Source: Chrysaora quinquecirrha (lineage: Eukaryota > Cnidaria > Scyphozoa > Semaeostomeae > Pelagiidae). From it: DNA of 64,000 nucleotides. Positions 22,601-32,600 of the stretch are shown here, one piece after another; position 1 is the stretch's first letter, and every line of letters starts with the position of its first letter. Under the pieces are notes generated by a model that saw only the letters and a program-made list of their open reading frames with translations, ran no database searches and was not told the DNA's origin. The stretch is taken from NCBI GenBank assembly GCA_014526335.1, contig JACTAT010000013.1:4904182-4968181 (forward strand), in the 5' to 3' direction. The position numbers and the translations under genes were made by a program.

Positions 22601-25600
22601 ACTTTCTTTCCTGAAACGACTGCAATTCTAGTCTTTGAACTTGGAGAGGATTCCCTTAATCCTTTTCATGGTCTACAAAATGTTATACTACCTATATTCG
22701 GTGAAGTTCAAATCATGTTTCATTAGACAGATTTTTTCTTAATTATCGTCTGATTAATTGTGATTTTCAGGCTGGTATTATGACAAAACTGGGCAGATAG
22801 CACCATGGTGGACAAAAGCTGCATCCGATGCTTTTGACGTTCGAAAAAAATGTGTTGAGTCACAGTATAGCAATTACCTTTGGGGATCAAGCTATGTAAG
22901 TGATTTGCCTGTGTTAAAAGCTTTGGCAAAACGTCGCCAACAATACTCCTAACATTTCGCTTAATTCCTCTTTGCGTGTTGTCTGCTGCCGTTACTGATA
23001 GAGGTGGCTGAACGTACCCAGCAGCCAGCATTCGTATAAAAAATGTGCTTTTGATTCAGCAGCCTGGGACAATTTGGAAATGTCTTGTTTGGGTTCGTTT
23101 CTACGAATTTTCTTTGTCTCAAAATTGAAAGTTGTAACTACTGCGTGACCTTCAGTTTGTGCGCAGTTTGTACAGTTTGTCTTTCGGCCTACGCAACGGG
23201 TCCGTTGGACGTCTACTTTTTGTTTCCCGATTAAAATATAAGCAATTGAAATGTATTTTCCAAGAGAAAACGATGAATTTAAGAAGCTATAAATTTTCTG
23301 GAAACTTTTGTTGCCGATTTTGGGAATTTTCGACCTCCGAAAATGGCCTAGCCAGACGACACTGTGTGTAGACGTCCAACGGACCCGCTGCGTAGGCCGA
23401 AAGACAAACTGGAGTAAAATTTGCGCACAAACTGAGTACAATCCTGAGGTCACGCAGTAGTTGTAACCAGCTTGCTTGTTCAAGACTAAGAATATTGTTT
23501 GTCTTTGTTTTTCCGCCAAAACCGGGCGCCTTAACTAATACACATGCCTGAAGCCAAAATTTGTTAGCGCGGCTGGCCGAACTAAGCCAACTTCCCGAAA
23601 TGTTGAGTTGGTTTTTTTTCCTGGTCAAACTGCAACCAACATCACTCAAAATGATGCTAGCTGACCCAACAAGGTAGCAAAACGCTGCCAGCATGTTAAT
23701 TTGGTCACTCTTGGGTGACATGTTGGCTACGCTTTGCCGAGGCTTTACTGTATTAAGTTGTTTTGATCATATTACAAGTGAAACTTCTCAGGCCTTTGCT
23801 TGCAAATTTGCCTAAATATCTTATGCTGGATTTTGGGTTCTTTTACTTCGTATTCTTTCTGTTGGTCTCTGTGGCGCAGTGGTTAGCGTGCAGCACTCAC
23901 GACAAACATGTTGTGGGTTCGAGCCACGGTATTTTTCCACTTGTGTTGCAGAGATAACAAACTTGGGCAAGTTGTCAACATAAATGTGCCTCTCTACCCA
24001 GGTGTATAAATGGGTACCTGGACAGTGGTCAGTAGTTATGAGCGCCGTGTCGTGTGTGGCTGCACCCTGCTATATGCGACGCATTGGTGCAGCCACACAC
24101 ATGCAAATGCATCCAGACCAGAGATAAAGTATGAGGTCGACTTAGTAGTACGTGTCTAGTAGTAGACTCCAAAACGGCAACTTCACTTTTCTTTACTTTC
24201 ATCCTCCTAAGAAGGTAAATGGTGGAAGCTGTTTGTCTAGACTCGATACACAAGTCGTTTGTAATTTGGCTATGGAATTGAATTGTTGAACACCAAAACA
24301 AGCCGAATAGTTTATTTGAATACCGAATAATCGGGGATGCCAAAACTAACGGGGATTTAGCTCTTGTTTGCTCTCGTCCGATATCGTTTGAGCAGTTGAA
24401 TCATACAATATCGAAATGTATTTTCCAACCCCCCTTTATTCCAGCCCCTCTGTTTATTAAATTTCCAAGCGTTTTCCAACCCCCCCCGATTATTCGGTAT
24501 TCAAATATATTATTCGATATTTCGATTATTCGGTATACTCGTTTGTTTTGGCGTCCAGCAATTCAGTTCAATAGCAGCCAAATGACAAACGACTTGTGTA
24601 GCGAGTCTACTGTTTGTCTAGGAAATTATCTGTTTTTTTTTTGTAAGTTATTGATTGTAAAATATTGATAGAGTTATTAATTTTCAGTTGTTTTTTTTTT
24701 AAGGTTGATGGTAAAAAGACGCTTGCAGAGAACATTGCTGACCATGGTGGACTGAAATACGCCTATTTGGTAATTTGAGATATACTTTTGAGACGGTACC
24801 TTGGGCCTCGAAATTGCCCCGCTATCGAATAAGCTTCCCTTCGCAATGAGCTTTTTACGAGTACCCTTCGAGAACTCCTGTTTGGTGTTTTTGGAGATCG
24901 ATCAACGATCAAGGCTGTGAGTGGGGTATCCGATTGTGCTTGTGGGAAAAAGGAGATTTCCGTAGCTACTGAGAGGGATTATTGCTCAACATCTTCAACT
25001 TTTTACGAAAATGTAGGCCTAAATATTTTGATAAGCAACTCCCACAATGTACTGGTTGTTTTTCTTATAATAGATATGTCCCGCGGCCTTTTGAAAGTCT
25101 GCGCCATCCTTACTTACTTTTAATCATATCTACATCTCTCCTTTCCTCGTTAAGACCATTTACTATATTTTAACACCATGTTTTTTGTTGTTATTGTTCT
25201 CAATTACTTTGCATAATTTCCTTAGGCATACAAATCGTGGGCGAAGAAAAATCCAAATGAGAAGAAACCAGCAGATTTGAAGAAACTAAGCTATGACCAA
25301 CTTTTCTTTCTTGCCTATGCACAGGTAAGGCCTAAAAAACTGCCTTTCATGCTTAGAAAAAGTCAATCAAAATATCAAACTCAAAGTGGTATATTACATT
25401 TGATAGGGGCTTGAACGGGCTGCATGACCGTACAGTGGACGACAATTCCACTGAGCTAAAGAGATCAAAGAGCTTGAAAACAAACTTATCGTCTTACTTT
25501 TCTGTTTTGGTTATATCAAGCCTTTATCAGTGAAAGAGTTATGTGCATATGTATATTTCTTAAATGTCAAGCATGGGTATATCTTCAGCGATTTAGTCAT

Positions 25601-27180
25601 TTATATTTCTTCCTCTTTGTTTTCTTGTTCTTTTTCTTCTTCTTTTTTTCTTCTTCTATGTTATTGTTCTTTTCTCCTTCTTTTTCTTTGTTTTTCTTCT
25701 TTGTATTTTTCTTCTTTTTCCTCTTTGTCTTCTTCTTCTTCTTCTTTGTTTGTCTTCTTCTTTGTTTTGTTGATGTTCTTCTTCTTCGTTTATCTTCTTT
25801 GTTTTGTTGATGTTCTCTTCTTCTTTGTTTATCTTCTTCTTTTTTTCTTGAGGTTCTTCTTCTTTGTTTATCTTCTTCTTTGTTTTGTTGATCTTCTTCT
25901 TCTTTGTTTATCTTCTTCTTTGTTTTGTTGATGTTCTTCTTCTTTGTATTTTTTCTTCTTCTTCCTCTTTGCCTTCTTCTTCTTCGTTTTTTATCTTCTT
26001 CTTTGGTTTGTTGACGTGCTTCTTCTTTGTTTATCTTCTTCTTTGTTTTTCTTCTTCTTTTCTTTGTTTCTCCTCCTCGTCTTCTTTTCTTTTTCTCTTC
26101 TTCTTATTCTCCTTCTCATTAAATTGTTTCTTTAATTTTAATTGCCCTTATTTTTCTCTTTTGCTTTGTTCAACAAAGTTTGTTGCTTGCTATTTTATCT
26201 TTTGCTAAGATAACGAGAAAGATAACTAATAAGATTGTGGATTATTTTCATAGATGTGGTGTCAAGCAGCAAGTTTACCAGTGAGATCTTATCTTCTCAA
26301 GACTGACACTCACAGTCCGAATAGATACAGGTAACACAATTACAATATACTAGTATCAAGGTGCTTCTTGTTTTTAGTATAAGATACTAATACAACTTGC
26401 TCTCAGACATGCTACGTCGTTGTGGGAATATAAAGCTTGATCTGCTACAATAATTTTACGTCCCTAATTGCTGAGGGGGCTTGGGGCACTTAAGACTAGT
26501 TATGTGTGCCTTGGCAGTGTGATCTTCAAAATCCTCAGATCTTTTTGTGGTTTGAGGGATATACAGGAGAATTCTGAACTGTTTTTTTTCCTTTTGATTA
26601 CATAGAACTTTCTTCCATCCATATGCTTTTCTGGGAGAACATGACGTCCAGAGGGGACACGTGTTGTGCTTGGGTACCTATTGATGTGCTGTTTGCATCT
26701 CCAGAACGTAATCTTTGCTAGCAGCACACCATTACAAATCAGTTACAATCAAAAATTAACAAAAATATTTATACACAAATACGTATATCTATTTACTCTA
26801 TAACAGCAAAATTAATAGAAGTTTTCTTTAAAAAGCTAAAAGTGCTGCTATTCCTAATGTTCCTGCTTTGGGCTTACTCTCTGCATTGCCTAATTGTAGA
26901 GGGTAACAGCTGCGGATTTCGGAGAAGCCCCTCCCCCGACTTCAATCTAATTACTATCAAAATCTATTCAGCTATTCTGGTATAATTCTGATGTTTCATA
27001 CCTCCGAATAGTGTCAGAAGAAAAATGCTTCCATTATTCTCGAATTTTTTGTTCTAATGTTAATATTTTTTCATTCATAGAGTGATTGGTTCACTGTCCA
27101 ACTTTGGGCCTTTCTCAACGGCATATAAATGTGCCAAAGGCGACACCATGAACCCTTACAAAAAATGTCCATTTTGGTGA
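9279..27180 (+). CDS. M13 (neprilysin/ECE-like) zinc metallopeptidase
   Basis: M13 enzymes are type II membrane peptidases that cleave short bioactive peptides outside the cell. Nineteen coding exons join in frame: 9279-9471, 11339-11778, 13204-13257, 13730-13792, 14895-15026, 16283-16372, 17022-17173, 17894-18116, 18712-18810, 19621-19695, 20212-20315, 21141-21214, 21397-21448, 21787-21854, 22771-22895, 24704-24769, 25226-25324, 26254-26330, 27081-27180. The 2286 nt give 761 residues, the usual family length (750-770). Visible parts: cytoplasmic tail 1-33; membrane anchor about 34-53 (IILFLLIGILAITGSVLTWY); MDKYIDPCSDFYKYSCGNY start of the ectodomain; VNAFY about 555-559; zinc site HEMLH about 597-601; ENIAD about 657-661 with the third ligand Glu; KTDTHSP with the catalytic-pocket His about 723; C-terminal KKCPFW. 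Intron 1 has a GC donor (GAAG|GCAAGT), and exons 16283 and 24704 use AAG acceptors. The Cys pair normally just before MDxxxDPC is absent; an unseen phase 1-1 exon in intron 1 could supply it. The paralogue (NEP or ECE type) is not resolved. Confidence 0.93.
10162..10189. repeat. Perfect 28-bp palindrome of AACCATGG units
   Basis: Three overlapping CCATGG palindromes form one perfect 28-bp palindrome in M13 intron 1. It could form a short cruciform. It lies about 60 bp before the MITE at 10243, and no function is evident. Confidence 0.7.
10243..10404. mobile_element. GGCCAAAC MITE with iterated ATGTTGC
   Basis: The termini CCCGGCCAAAC and GTTTGGCCGGG are inverted. Between them ATGTTGC or its complement GCAACAT/GCAACAA occurs about six times. 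The element at 20399-20672 has the same GGCCAAAC ends but a different iterated word. It is located in M13 intron 1. Confidence 0.55.
10749..11142. mobile_element. TA-flanked ATAAG-type MITE, AAGAATA variant
   Basis: The termini CACACTTTTTTTTATAAG and the complement are each bordered by TA. AAGAATA/AAGAAT occurs about eight times inside, between CAGGCTC or GAGGCTC words. Length is 394 bp. It is inserted in M13 intron 1, about 200 bp before exon 2. Confidence 0.8.
11855..12397. mobile_element. CACGCTAGCG fold-back MITE, 5-bp duplication
   Basis: The ends are CACGCTAGCGA... and ...TCGCTAGCGTG, and almost the whole 543 bp folds back on itself. The arms are arrays of ACTGTGGTGGATA and ACTGTGGTGGTAGTTTTTGCGT units. 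It is flanked by a perfect 5-bp direct repeat GGTTT (11850-11854 and 12398-12402). It lies in the M13 intron after exon 2. No transposase is encoded. Confidence 0.85.
12952..13105. mobile_element. TAGACTTA MITE, 9-bp duplication
   Basis: It begins TAGACTTACTACCTG and ends GGGTAATAAGTCTA. It is flanked by an exact 9-bp repeat ATCCTTGCA (12943-12951 and 13106-13114). The interior contains CCTCAACCACC...TTTTAGTGTTAGCCTCGG...CATGAGCGATAGCTGG, shared with 17618-17754. The 9-bp duplication suggests a Mutator-like mobiliser. Confidence 0.85.
13840..14218. mobile_element. TA-flanked ATAAG-type MITE, AAGGAAC variant
   Basis: The termini CACGCTTTTTTTATAAGG and the complement are bordered by TA. AAGGAAC or GTTCCTTA recurs about seven times inside. 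Length is 379 bp. It sits in the M13 intron after exon 13730-13792. Confidence 0.75.
14489..14854. mobile_element. AAGGGGCTGATTA MITE with iterated CAGCCCGG
   Basis: Inverted ends AAGGGGCTGATTATATG and CATGTAATCAGCCCCTT enclose 366 bp. Inside, CAGCCCGG, CAGTCCGG, AACCCGG and their complements recur about ten times. It ends 40 bp before the acceptor of M13 exon 14895-15026. The target duplication is not clear. Confidence 0.7.
15484..15872. repeat. Inverted repeat, ~125-bp arms
   Basis: The arm 15484-15613 (AGAACATCT..TTCGG...CCAGGGCCC...GACGGTTGA) is matched in reverse complement by 15750-15872. A GGCCGGTACCAGGG word recurs at 16063. It is probably a decayed fold-back transposon in the M13 intron between exons 14895 and 16283. 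Confidence 0.6.
16610..16656. repeat. (TA)n microsatellite
   Basis: About 23 uninterrupted TA dinucleotides lie in an M13 intron. Confidence 0.9.
17618..17754. mobile_element. TAGACTTA MITE, 9-bp duplication
   Basis: It starts TAGGCTTATTACCTGTGTC and ends CTCAGGTAATAAGTCTA. The flanks GACGGACTG (17609-17617) and GACGGGCTG (17755-17763) match at 8 of 9. Its interior is closely related to 12952-13105. A separate fragment TTCGAATAATTACGGTA follows at about 17768. Confidence 0.8.
18932..19042. mobile_element. Degenerate TAGACTTA MITE
   Basis: The interior (TTTAGTGTTAGTCTTGG, CATGAGCGATAGCTTGG) matches 12952-13105, and the ends are eroded. The duplication is unclear (ATACAGAGT versus TACCAGACT). 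Confidence 0.6.
19925..20060 (-). repeat. tRNA-derived SINE copy (CTGTGG head)
   Basis: Read on the minus strand it starts GTGCTGTGGTGTCGTGGCC and carries a box B-like GGGATTCGAGCCC, then CAGCTACGGTAGCGTCACAG. It aligns end to end with 57955-58095 and, in rearranged form, with 56018-56160. It lies in an M13 intron. Confidence 0.6.
20399..20672. mobile_element. GGCCAAAC MITE with iterated AAGCAATGTT
   Basis: The ends TAGGCCCTGGCCAAACGATC and GATCATTTGGCCCTAGGC are inverted. AAGCAATGTT or AACATTG(C/T)TTG occurs about seven times inside. It shares the GGCCAAAC terminal block with 10243-10404 but uses a different internal word. Confidence 0.65.
20861..20985. mobile_element. TAGACTCACT MITE, perfect 9-bp duplication
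   Basis: The ends TAGACTCACT and AGTGAGTCTA are flanked by the exact 9-bp repeat AGCTTTGTT (20852-20860 and 20986-20994). It is a 125-bp relative of the TAGACTTA elements with a different interior. Confidence 0.85.
21984..22212. mobile_element. CACGCTAGCG fold-back MITE, 5-bp duplication
   Basis: A 229-bp member of the family at 11855-12397. The termini are CACGCTAGCGAATAACC and GATTCGCTAGCGTG, with an exact flanking 5-bp repeat GTATA (21979-21983 and 22213-22217). The left arm is shortened. It lies in the M13 intron after the HEMLH exon. Confidence 0.85.
22247..22410 (+). repeat. Dispersed repeat shared with 49630-49760
   Basis: AGACCTTTTCAAAGAGG, TTTTTCTGG and AAATGGTAGA words recur in the same order at both places, about 27 kb apart. 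The family is unidentified and boundaries are not defined. Confidence 0.5.
23120..23475. repeat. Inverted repeat, ~100-bp arms
   Basis: The arm GTAACTACTGCGTGACC...GGTCCGTTGGACGTCTAC (about 23123-23217) returns in reverse complement at about 23370-23468. It is probably the core of a larger fold-back transposon between M13 exons 22771 and 24704. Long antisense open frames here follow from the inverted repeat. Confidence 0.65.
23868..24050 (+). repeat. tRNA-derived SINE with AAATGGGTACC body
   Basis: The tRNA-like head has box A TGGCGCAGTGGTTAGCG and box B GGTTCGAGCC. It is followed by a body with TACCCAGGTGTATAAATGGG and TACC. The AAATGGGTACC core also occurs in the SINE at 1065-1225, whose head is a different tRNA type. 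This resembles SINE superfamilies that share a conserved central domain. Confidence 0.7.
24228..24612. repeat. Inverted repeat with TATTCGGTATTC core
   Basis: GTTTGTCTAGACTCGATACA...ACCGAATAATCGGGG (24228-24345) is mirrored by CCCCGATTATTCGGTATTC...GTAGCGAGTCTACTGTTTG (24485-24615). It ends about 90 bp before M13 exon 24704. It is a decayed fold-back element. Confidence 0.6.
25606..26120 (+). repeat. Polypyrimidine minisatellite in M13 intron
   Basis: About 515 bp of almost pure C/T on the + strand is built from TTCTTCTTCTTTGTTTATC and TTTGTTTTGTTGATG units. It ends about 130 bp before the acceptor of exon 26254. The sense pre-mRNA would be an unusually long U/C-rich tract, and the duplex could form triplex (H-) DNA. 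Confidence 0.85.
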
Positions 27181-27439
27181 GCAATTGCATTTTGAAGTTT
27201 CTCCTAACTCTGAGTTTTTTATGAAATCATAGACAATGACAGACTTATAGACCGATTTAGTCATAGATTTTTAGATACTTTAGTTAACTAGCCTCATGAT
27301 TTAGTCATAGATTTATAGATATTTTAGTTAACTAGCCTCAGTATTTTATACGAAAAGATGGCTATTCGTGTATCTCATTTGCACCTGTTAGAATACTTAG
27401 CAAATTCGTCTGGTACGAAAACATTACTCTTTGGTGCCA

Positions 27440-27526
27440 AATAAACGAGGAGTCGGCATAAAGAGCAGTCGGAAATTCAGTTGAAAATGTTTATATCAAA
27501 GGAGGAGAGTTTTAGAAACGAATAAA
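27440..27526 (+). promoter_or_regulatory. Candidate poly(A) signals of the M13 gene
   Basis: AATAAA occurs at 27440-27445 and 27521-27526, 260-341 bp after the stop codon. They are plausible 3' end signals, but no downstream element was identified. Confidence 0.4.
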
Positions 27527-28054
27527 TCACTGTTATTCAATCAACATTCATGATACTGTATATCGAACTAAAAAGACTCTCTAAGCTCTTTGATCTTTGC
27601 AAGCTCTACATGTTGGCAATATCAGATAAATAATAGAAGAAGTGTGCCCCTTTTATTTCGCACCTAAGAGTACACAGAAAAGATGCAGAATAAAACTTTG
27701 AAATAACAGCTTGACTAATGTTTGTTCATAGGTAAAAGCATTTTTAAAACATGTATTAATTTTTATGGTTTTTATATGTTTTCCATAGCTTTTAATTGAA
27801 TCGATATTTAGTTTTTAATCCCAGGTAAAATAAACTCCATTGCTATCAGGCGATTTCCGCCATTTTTCCTCTCTTCCCCCATCGACAGTGATTTTAGTGT
27901 TAGGAAAGCGTCTTGAAGGAACCCTGATGTTTGAACGCTTTGATGAAGGAGAAAAGGCTGAAATTGTAAAATTATTGAATTCCATTATTGGTTGAAAATC
28001 GTCAGTATCTTCTCCGTTAATTTGGCATCTTGACCTTGAAAAACAATAGCTATA

Positions 28055-28301
28055 CACGCATTTTTTTTTATAAGGAAGTGCTTTATAAGGAAGGTAGTAC
28101 TCAGGCTGGCAAAAACTTAAGGAATTTCTAGTACTGGACCGGAGACTACTAAGGAATCTGGCTTTTTCTTTAACTTAGCATTTCGATTAAAAAATTGAAG
28201 TTTTGAATTAACAAAGCAAGCAAGTACTCAATTTTCACCATCAGTTAAGGAATTTTCAGTACTGACCCTGAGCCGAACTTCCTTATAAAAAAAAATGCGT
28301 G
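28055..28301. mobile_element. TA-flanked ATAAG-type MITE, deleted copy
   Basis: A 247-bp copy of the element at 5207-5576, with the same CACGCATTTTTTTTTATAAG ends next to TA and the same GTACTGGACCGGAGAC interior. About 120 bp is missing from the middle. Confidence 0.8.
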
Positions 28302-28552
28302 TAACCCTGAAACATCGTGCTTTATGCAGCAATTTTCTTGGTAGCTTTTCAATTTTCAATCCATGTTTTAACGGATATACTTTGTTTCAGGATATAGGTA
28401 CTTTCAAGCAGTCTGACTATCCAATGCATCAGAAAACCCCATTTTCTTCAACAACTTAGGGTAGAGAGTAAGTTAGAGTAGTTTCATTTAGCAAGGTAGT
28501 TTCATTAAACAAGAAACGAATCTTCCTCACACCTTTTCTTGGTAAGATTATA

Positions 28553-28730
28553 CAGTCGAACCTCTAATAGCGGCCACCTCCGATAAGCTGCCACCTCCCT
28601 ATTACGACCAGTAATCTTCAGTCCCAAACGCTTTCCCATAGTATTGTTAAACCTCCGACTAGGTTCCACCTCTCAATAACGGCCACTTGACCTTGGATCT
28701 ATAAGTAGCCGCTATTCAGAGGTTCGACTG
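28553..28730. mobile_element. CAGTCGAACC MITE, iterated AATAACGGCCAC
   Basis: The termini CAGTCGAACCTCTAATAGCG and the complement (CGCTATTCAGAGGTTCGACTG) are bordered by TA. AATA(G/A)CGGCCAC and variants recur about five times with CACCTC words between. The TA duplication points to Tc1/mariner-type mobilisation. Length is 178 bp. Confidence 0.75.
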
Positions 28731-29235
28731 TACGTGAAGTGTATGCAGACTCGAAGTCATTTAGAGAGGTTATAAGAATTAATGTAGTTTGTGTTTTGTT
28801 CTTCTCTTTTCTAGTTAATTCTTGTTTTTATTTTCAGTTCGTTCTGTATCGAAATGTATGTTTATTTTACTAAAATGCTCTGATGAATCTTATGAATCAC
28901 TTCTTTTTTACCTGCCTCTCTGAATAATGTTGCGTATTTTGCAAAGTTATACCCTCACAAATTCGAGCTTCAAGTGACAACTTTTCAATTTTTACGTCTG
29001 AAAAGGAGATGCTTTTGTTCCTCATCAGTAAAGCTAGACGAAGTAATACGCTAAAACCAACTATTTGTTGACAAGTAGAGTATAAAGATGCCAACTTTAA
29101 AGCCCAACTATTTTCTAATCCAACCATCAATTGTAAGATAGGGAAAATTACAACAGAAGGACTCCAAAAGGACAAACATCATGAAAAATGTTCTTCCAAG
29201 TCTAAGGCGAACCATACCAATGCTGTCAAGAAATA

Positions 29236-29618
29236 CACTTTTTATTTTTAATAAGCAACCGCTCAATAAGCAACTAGTGCTGAAATGACCTTGACTTTAA
29301 GCAACTTGAGGGCTCAATTGAATTCTGTAAGCAACTAAGAAGTCAAATAAACAAGCTTATACGCTTTCCTGTTGTTAGGAAATTGTTTGTTTTGCATGTT
29401 GAAGTTCTTTAGCTAACTGAAAATCTACTTACTGTCTCCCAAAAGTTGTGTTATCGGCCAAACAGTTGAATACCTTTTGACCCGCTATAAATAGGATTTG
29501 AATTGTTAGGTAAAAAGGTTAAGCAACTTTTAAGCAACTTTGAGGGCTGAAATGTCTAAAATTTTAAGCAACTTTGAGAGCTGGACGAAAGTCAAGTTGC
29601 TTATTAAAAAAAATTGTG
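29236..29618. mobile_element. TA-flanked ATAAG-type MITE, AAGCAAC variant
   Basis: It begins TA-CACTTTTTATTTTTAATAAG and ends GTTGCTTATTAAAAAA...TTGTG-TA. AAGCAAC occurs about nine times inside, often followed by TTTGAGGGCT. Length is 383 bp. It abuts the left edge of the satellite. The sister copy is 57232-57618. Confidence 0.8.
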
Positions 29619-29639
29619 TAGACCTTCAAATCTTCTTCA

Positions 29640-32600
29640 AAGTCGGACGTTTTTGAAATCCTCAAAATCGAGGGTTTTCAAAACTCCAAAAACCTACTAA
29701 AATACCTTTATAAGGTTATAAATAGGATCATTAGCCAGAAAGGCCTAAAATTGCCAAATCGAGGGGCTTGAAATATTCTTATAGAAGAACCAAAAAAACC
29801 ATCCAAATACACAATACACTTCTAGGCTATAAATAGGCTTTTTATCCAGTAAGGAGGCAAAAAAAATACTTTTTAGTCAGCAAAATCGATCAAAATAAAC
29901 AAGACATTACCCGATTTTGGCCAAAAAGGCAAGGCTATACTAAGGCAAAATGGCCAAAAATCCTCCAAAATCGAGGGTTTTGAAAATCTCAAAAAACCTA
30001 CTGAAATACCTTTATAAGGCTATAAATAGGCTTTTTATCCAGTTAGAGGGCAAAAATAATCCTTTTTAGTCAGTAAAATTAATCAAAATAAACCCAAGAA
30101 ATCACCCGATTTTGGCCAAAAAGGCAAGGCTATACTAAGTCAAAATGGCCAAAAAACCTCCAAAATCGAGGGTTTTAAAAATCTCGAAAAACCTACTAAA
30201 ATACCATTATCAGGCTATAAATAGGCTTTTTATCCAGTTAGGGGGCAAAAATAATCCTTCTTAGTCAGTAAAATCGACCAAAATAAGCCCAAGAAATCAC
30301 CCGATTTTGGCCAAAAAGGCAAGGCTATACTAAGGCAAAATGGCCAAAAATCCTTAAAAATCGAGGGTTTTAAAAATCTTCAAAAACCTACTAAAATACC
30401 TAACTATAAATATATCCAGTTAGGGGCAAAAATAATCTTTTTAGGCTATAAATAGGCGATTTTTATACTAAGGCAAAATCCAAAAATCCCCCAAAAGAGG
30501 GTTTTCAAAATCTCCAAAAACCTACTAAAATACCTTTATAAGGCTATAAATAGGCTTTTTATCCAGTTTTCAGTCAGTAAAATCGATCAAAATAAGCCCA
30601 AGAAATCACCCGATTTTGGCCAAAAAGGCAAGGCTATACTAAGGCAAAATGGCCAAAAATCCTCCAAAATCGAGGGTTTTGAAAATCTCCAAAAACCTAC
30701 TAAAATACCTTTATAAGGCTATAAATAGGCTTTTTATCCAGTTAGGGGCAAAAATAATCCTTTTTAGTCAGTAAAATCGATCAAAATAAGCCCAAGAAAT
30801 CACCCGATTTTGGCCAAAAAGGCAAGGCTATACTAAGGCAAAATGGCCAAAAATCCTCCAAAATCGAGGGTTTTCAAAATCTCCAAAACCTACTAAAATA
30901 CCTTTATAAGGCTATAAATAGGCTTTTTATCCAGTTAGGGGCAAAATAATCCTTTTAGTCAGTAAAATCGATCAAAATAAGCCCAAGAAATCACCCGATT
31001 TTGGCCAAAAGGCAAGGCTATACTAAGGCAAAATGGCCAAAAATCCTCCAAAATCGAGGGTTTTCAAAATCTCCAAAACCTACTAAAATACCTTTATAAG
31101 GCTATAAATAGGCTTTTTATCCAGTTAGGGGCAAAATAATCCTTTTTAGTCAGTAAAATCGATCAAAATAAACCCAAGAAATCACCCGATTTTGGCCAAA
31201 AGGCAAGGCTATACTAAGGCAAAATGGCCAAAAATCCTCAAAAATCGAGGGTTTTAAAATCTTCAAAACCTACTAAAATTTGAAAATCTCCAAAACCTAC
31301 TAAAATACCTTTATAAGGCTATAAATAGGCTTTTTATCCAGTTAGGGGCAAAAATAATCCTTTTTAGTAAAATTGATCAAAATAAGCCCAAGAAATCAGT
31401 AAAGGCTATACGATCAAAATAAGCCCAAGAAATCACCCGATTTTGGAAAAAAAGGCAAGGCTATACTAAGGCAAAATGGCCAAAACTCTTCCAAAATCGA
31501 GGGTTTTGAAAATCTCCAAAAACCTACTAAACTACCTTGATAAGGCTATAAATAGGCTTTATATCCGGTTAGGGGGGAAAAATAATCCTTTCTAATCGCT
31601 AAAATTGATCAAAATAAGCCCAAGAAATCACCCGATTTTGGCCAAAAAGGCAAGGCTATACTAAGGCAAAATGGCCAAAAATCCTCCAAAATCGAGGGTT
31701 TTCAAAATCTCCAAAAACCTACTAAAATACCTTTATAAGGCTATAAATAGGCTTTTTATCCAGTTAGGGGGCACAAATAATACTTTTTAGTCAGTAAAAT
31801 CGATAGAAATAAACCCAAGAAATCACCCGATTTTGGCAAAAATGGCAAGGCTATACTAAGGCAAAATGGCCAAAAATCCTCAAAAATCGAGGGTTTTGAA
31901 AATCTCCAAAAACCTACTAAAATACCTTTATAAGGCTATAAATAGGCTTTTTATCCAGTTAGGGGGCAAAAATAATCCTTTTTAGTCAGTAAAATCGATC
32001 AAAATAAGCCCAAGAAATCACCCGATTTTGGCCAAAAAGGCAAGGCTATACTAAGGCAAAATGGCCAAAAATCCTCAAAAATCGAGGGTTTTAAAAATCT
32101 CCAAAACCTACTAAAATACCTTTATAAGGCTATAAATAGGCTTTTTATCCAGTAAGGGGGCAAAAATAATACGTTTTACTCAGTAAGATCGATCAAAATA
32201 AGCCCAAGAAATCACCCGATTTTGGCCAAAAAGGCAAGGCTATACTAAGGCAAAATGGCCAAAATCCTCAAAAATCGAGGGTTTTTAAAATCTTCAAAAA
32301 CCTACTAAAATACATTTATAAGGCTATAAATAGGCTTTTTATCCAGTTAGGGGCAAAATAGTCCTTTTTAGTAAGTAAAATTGATCAAAATAAGCCCAAG
32401 AAATCACCCGATTTTGGCCAAAAAGGCAAGGCTATACTAAGGCAAAATGGCCAAAAATCCTCAAAAATCGAGGGTTTTAAAAATCTCCAAAACCTACTAA
32501 AATACCTTTATAAGGCTATAAATAGGCTTTTTATCCAGTTAGGGGCAAAATAATCCTTTTAGTCAGTAAAATCGATCAAAATAAGCCCAAGAAATCACCC

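Noticed and set aside
22723..23721. Overlapping minus-strand open frames of 102-175 codons
   Set aside because: They run through an inverted-repeat element and one M13 exon in antisense; no protein family pattern seen.
25530..26208. Phe/Leu/Ser-rich open frames resembling membrane proteins
   Set aside because: Translation of the polypyrimidine tract within an M13 intron.
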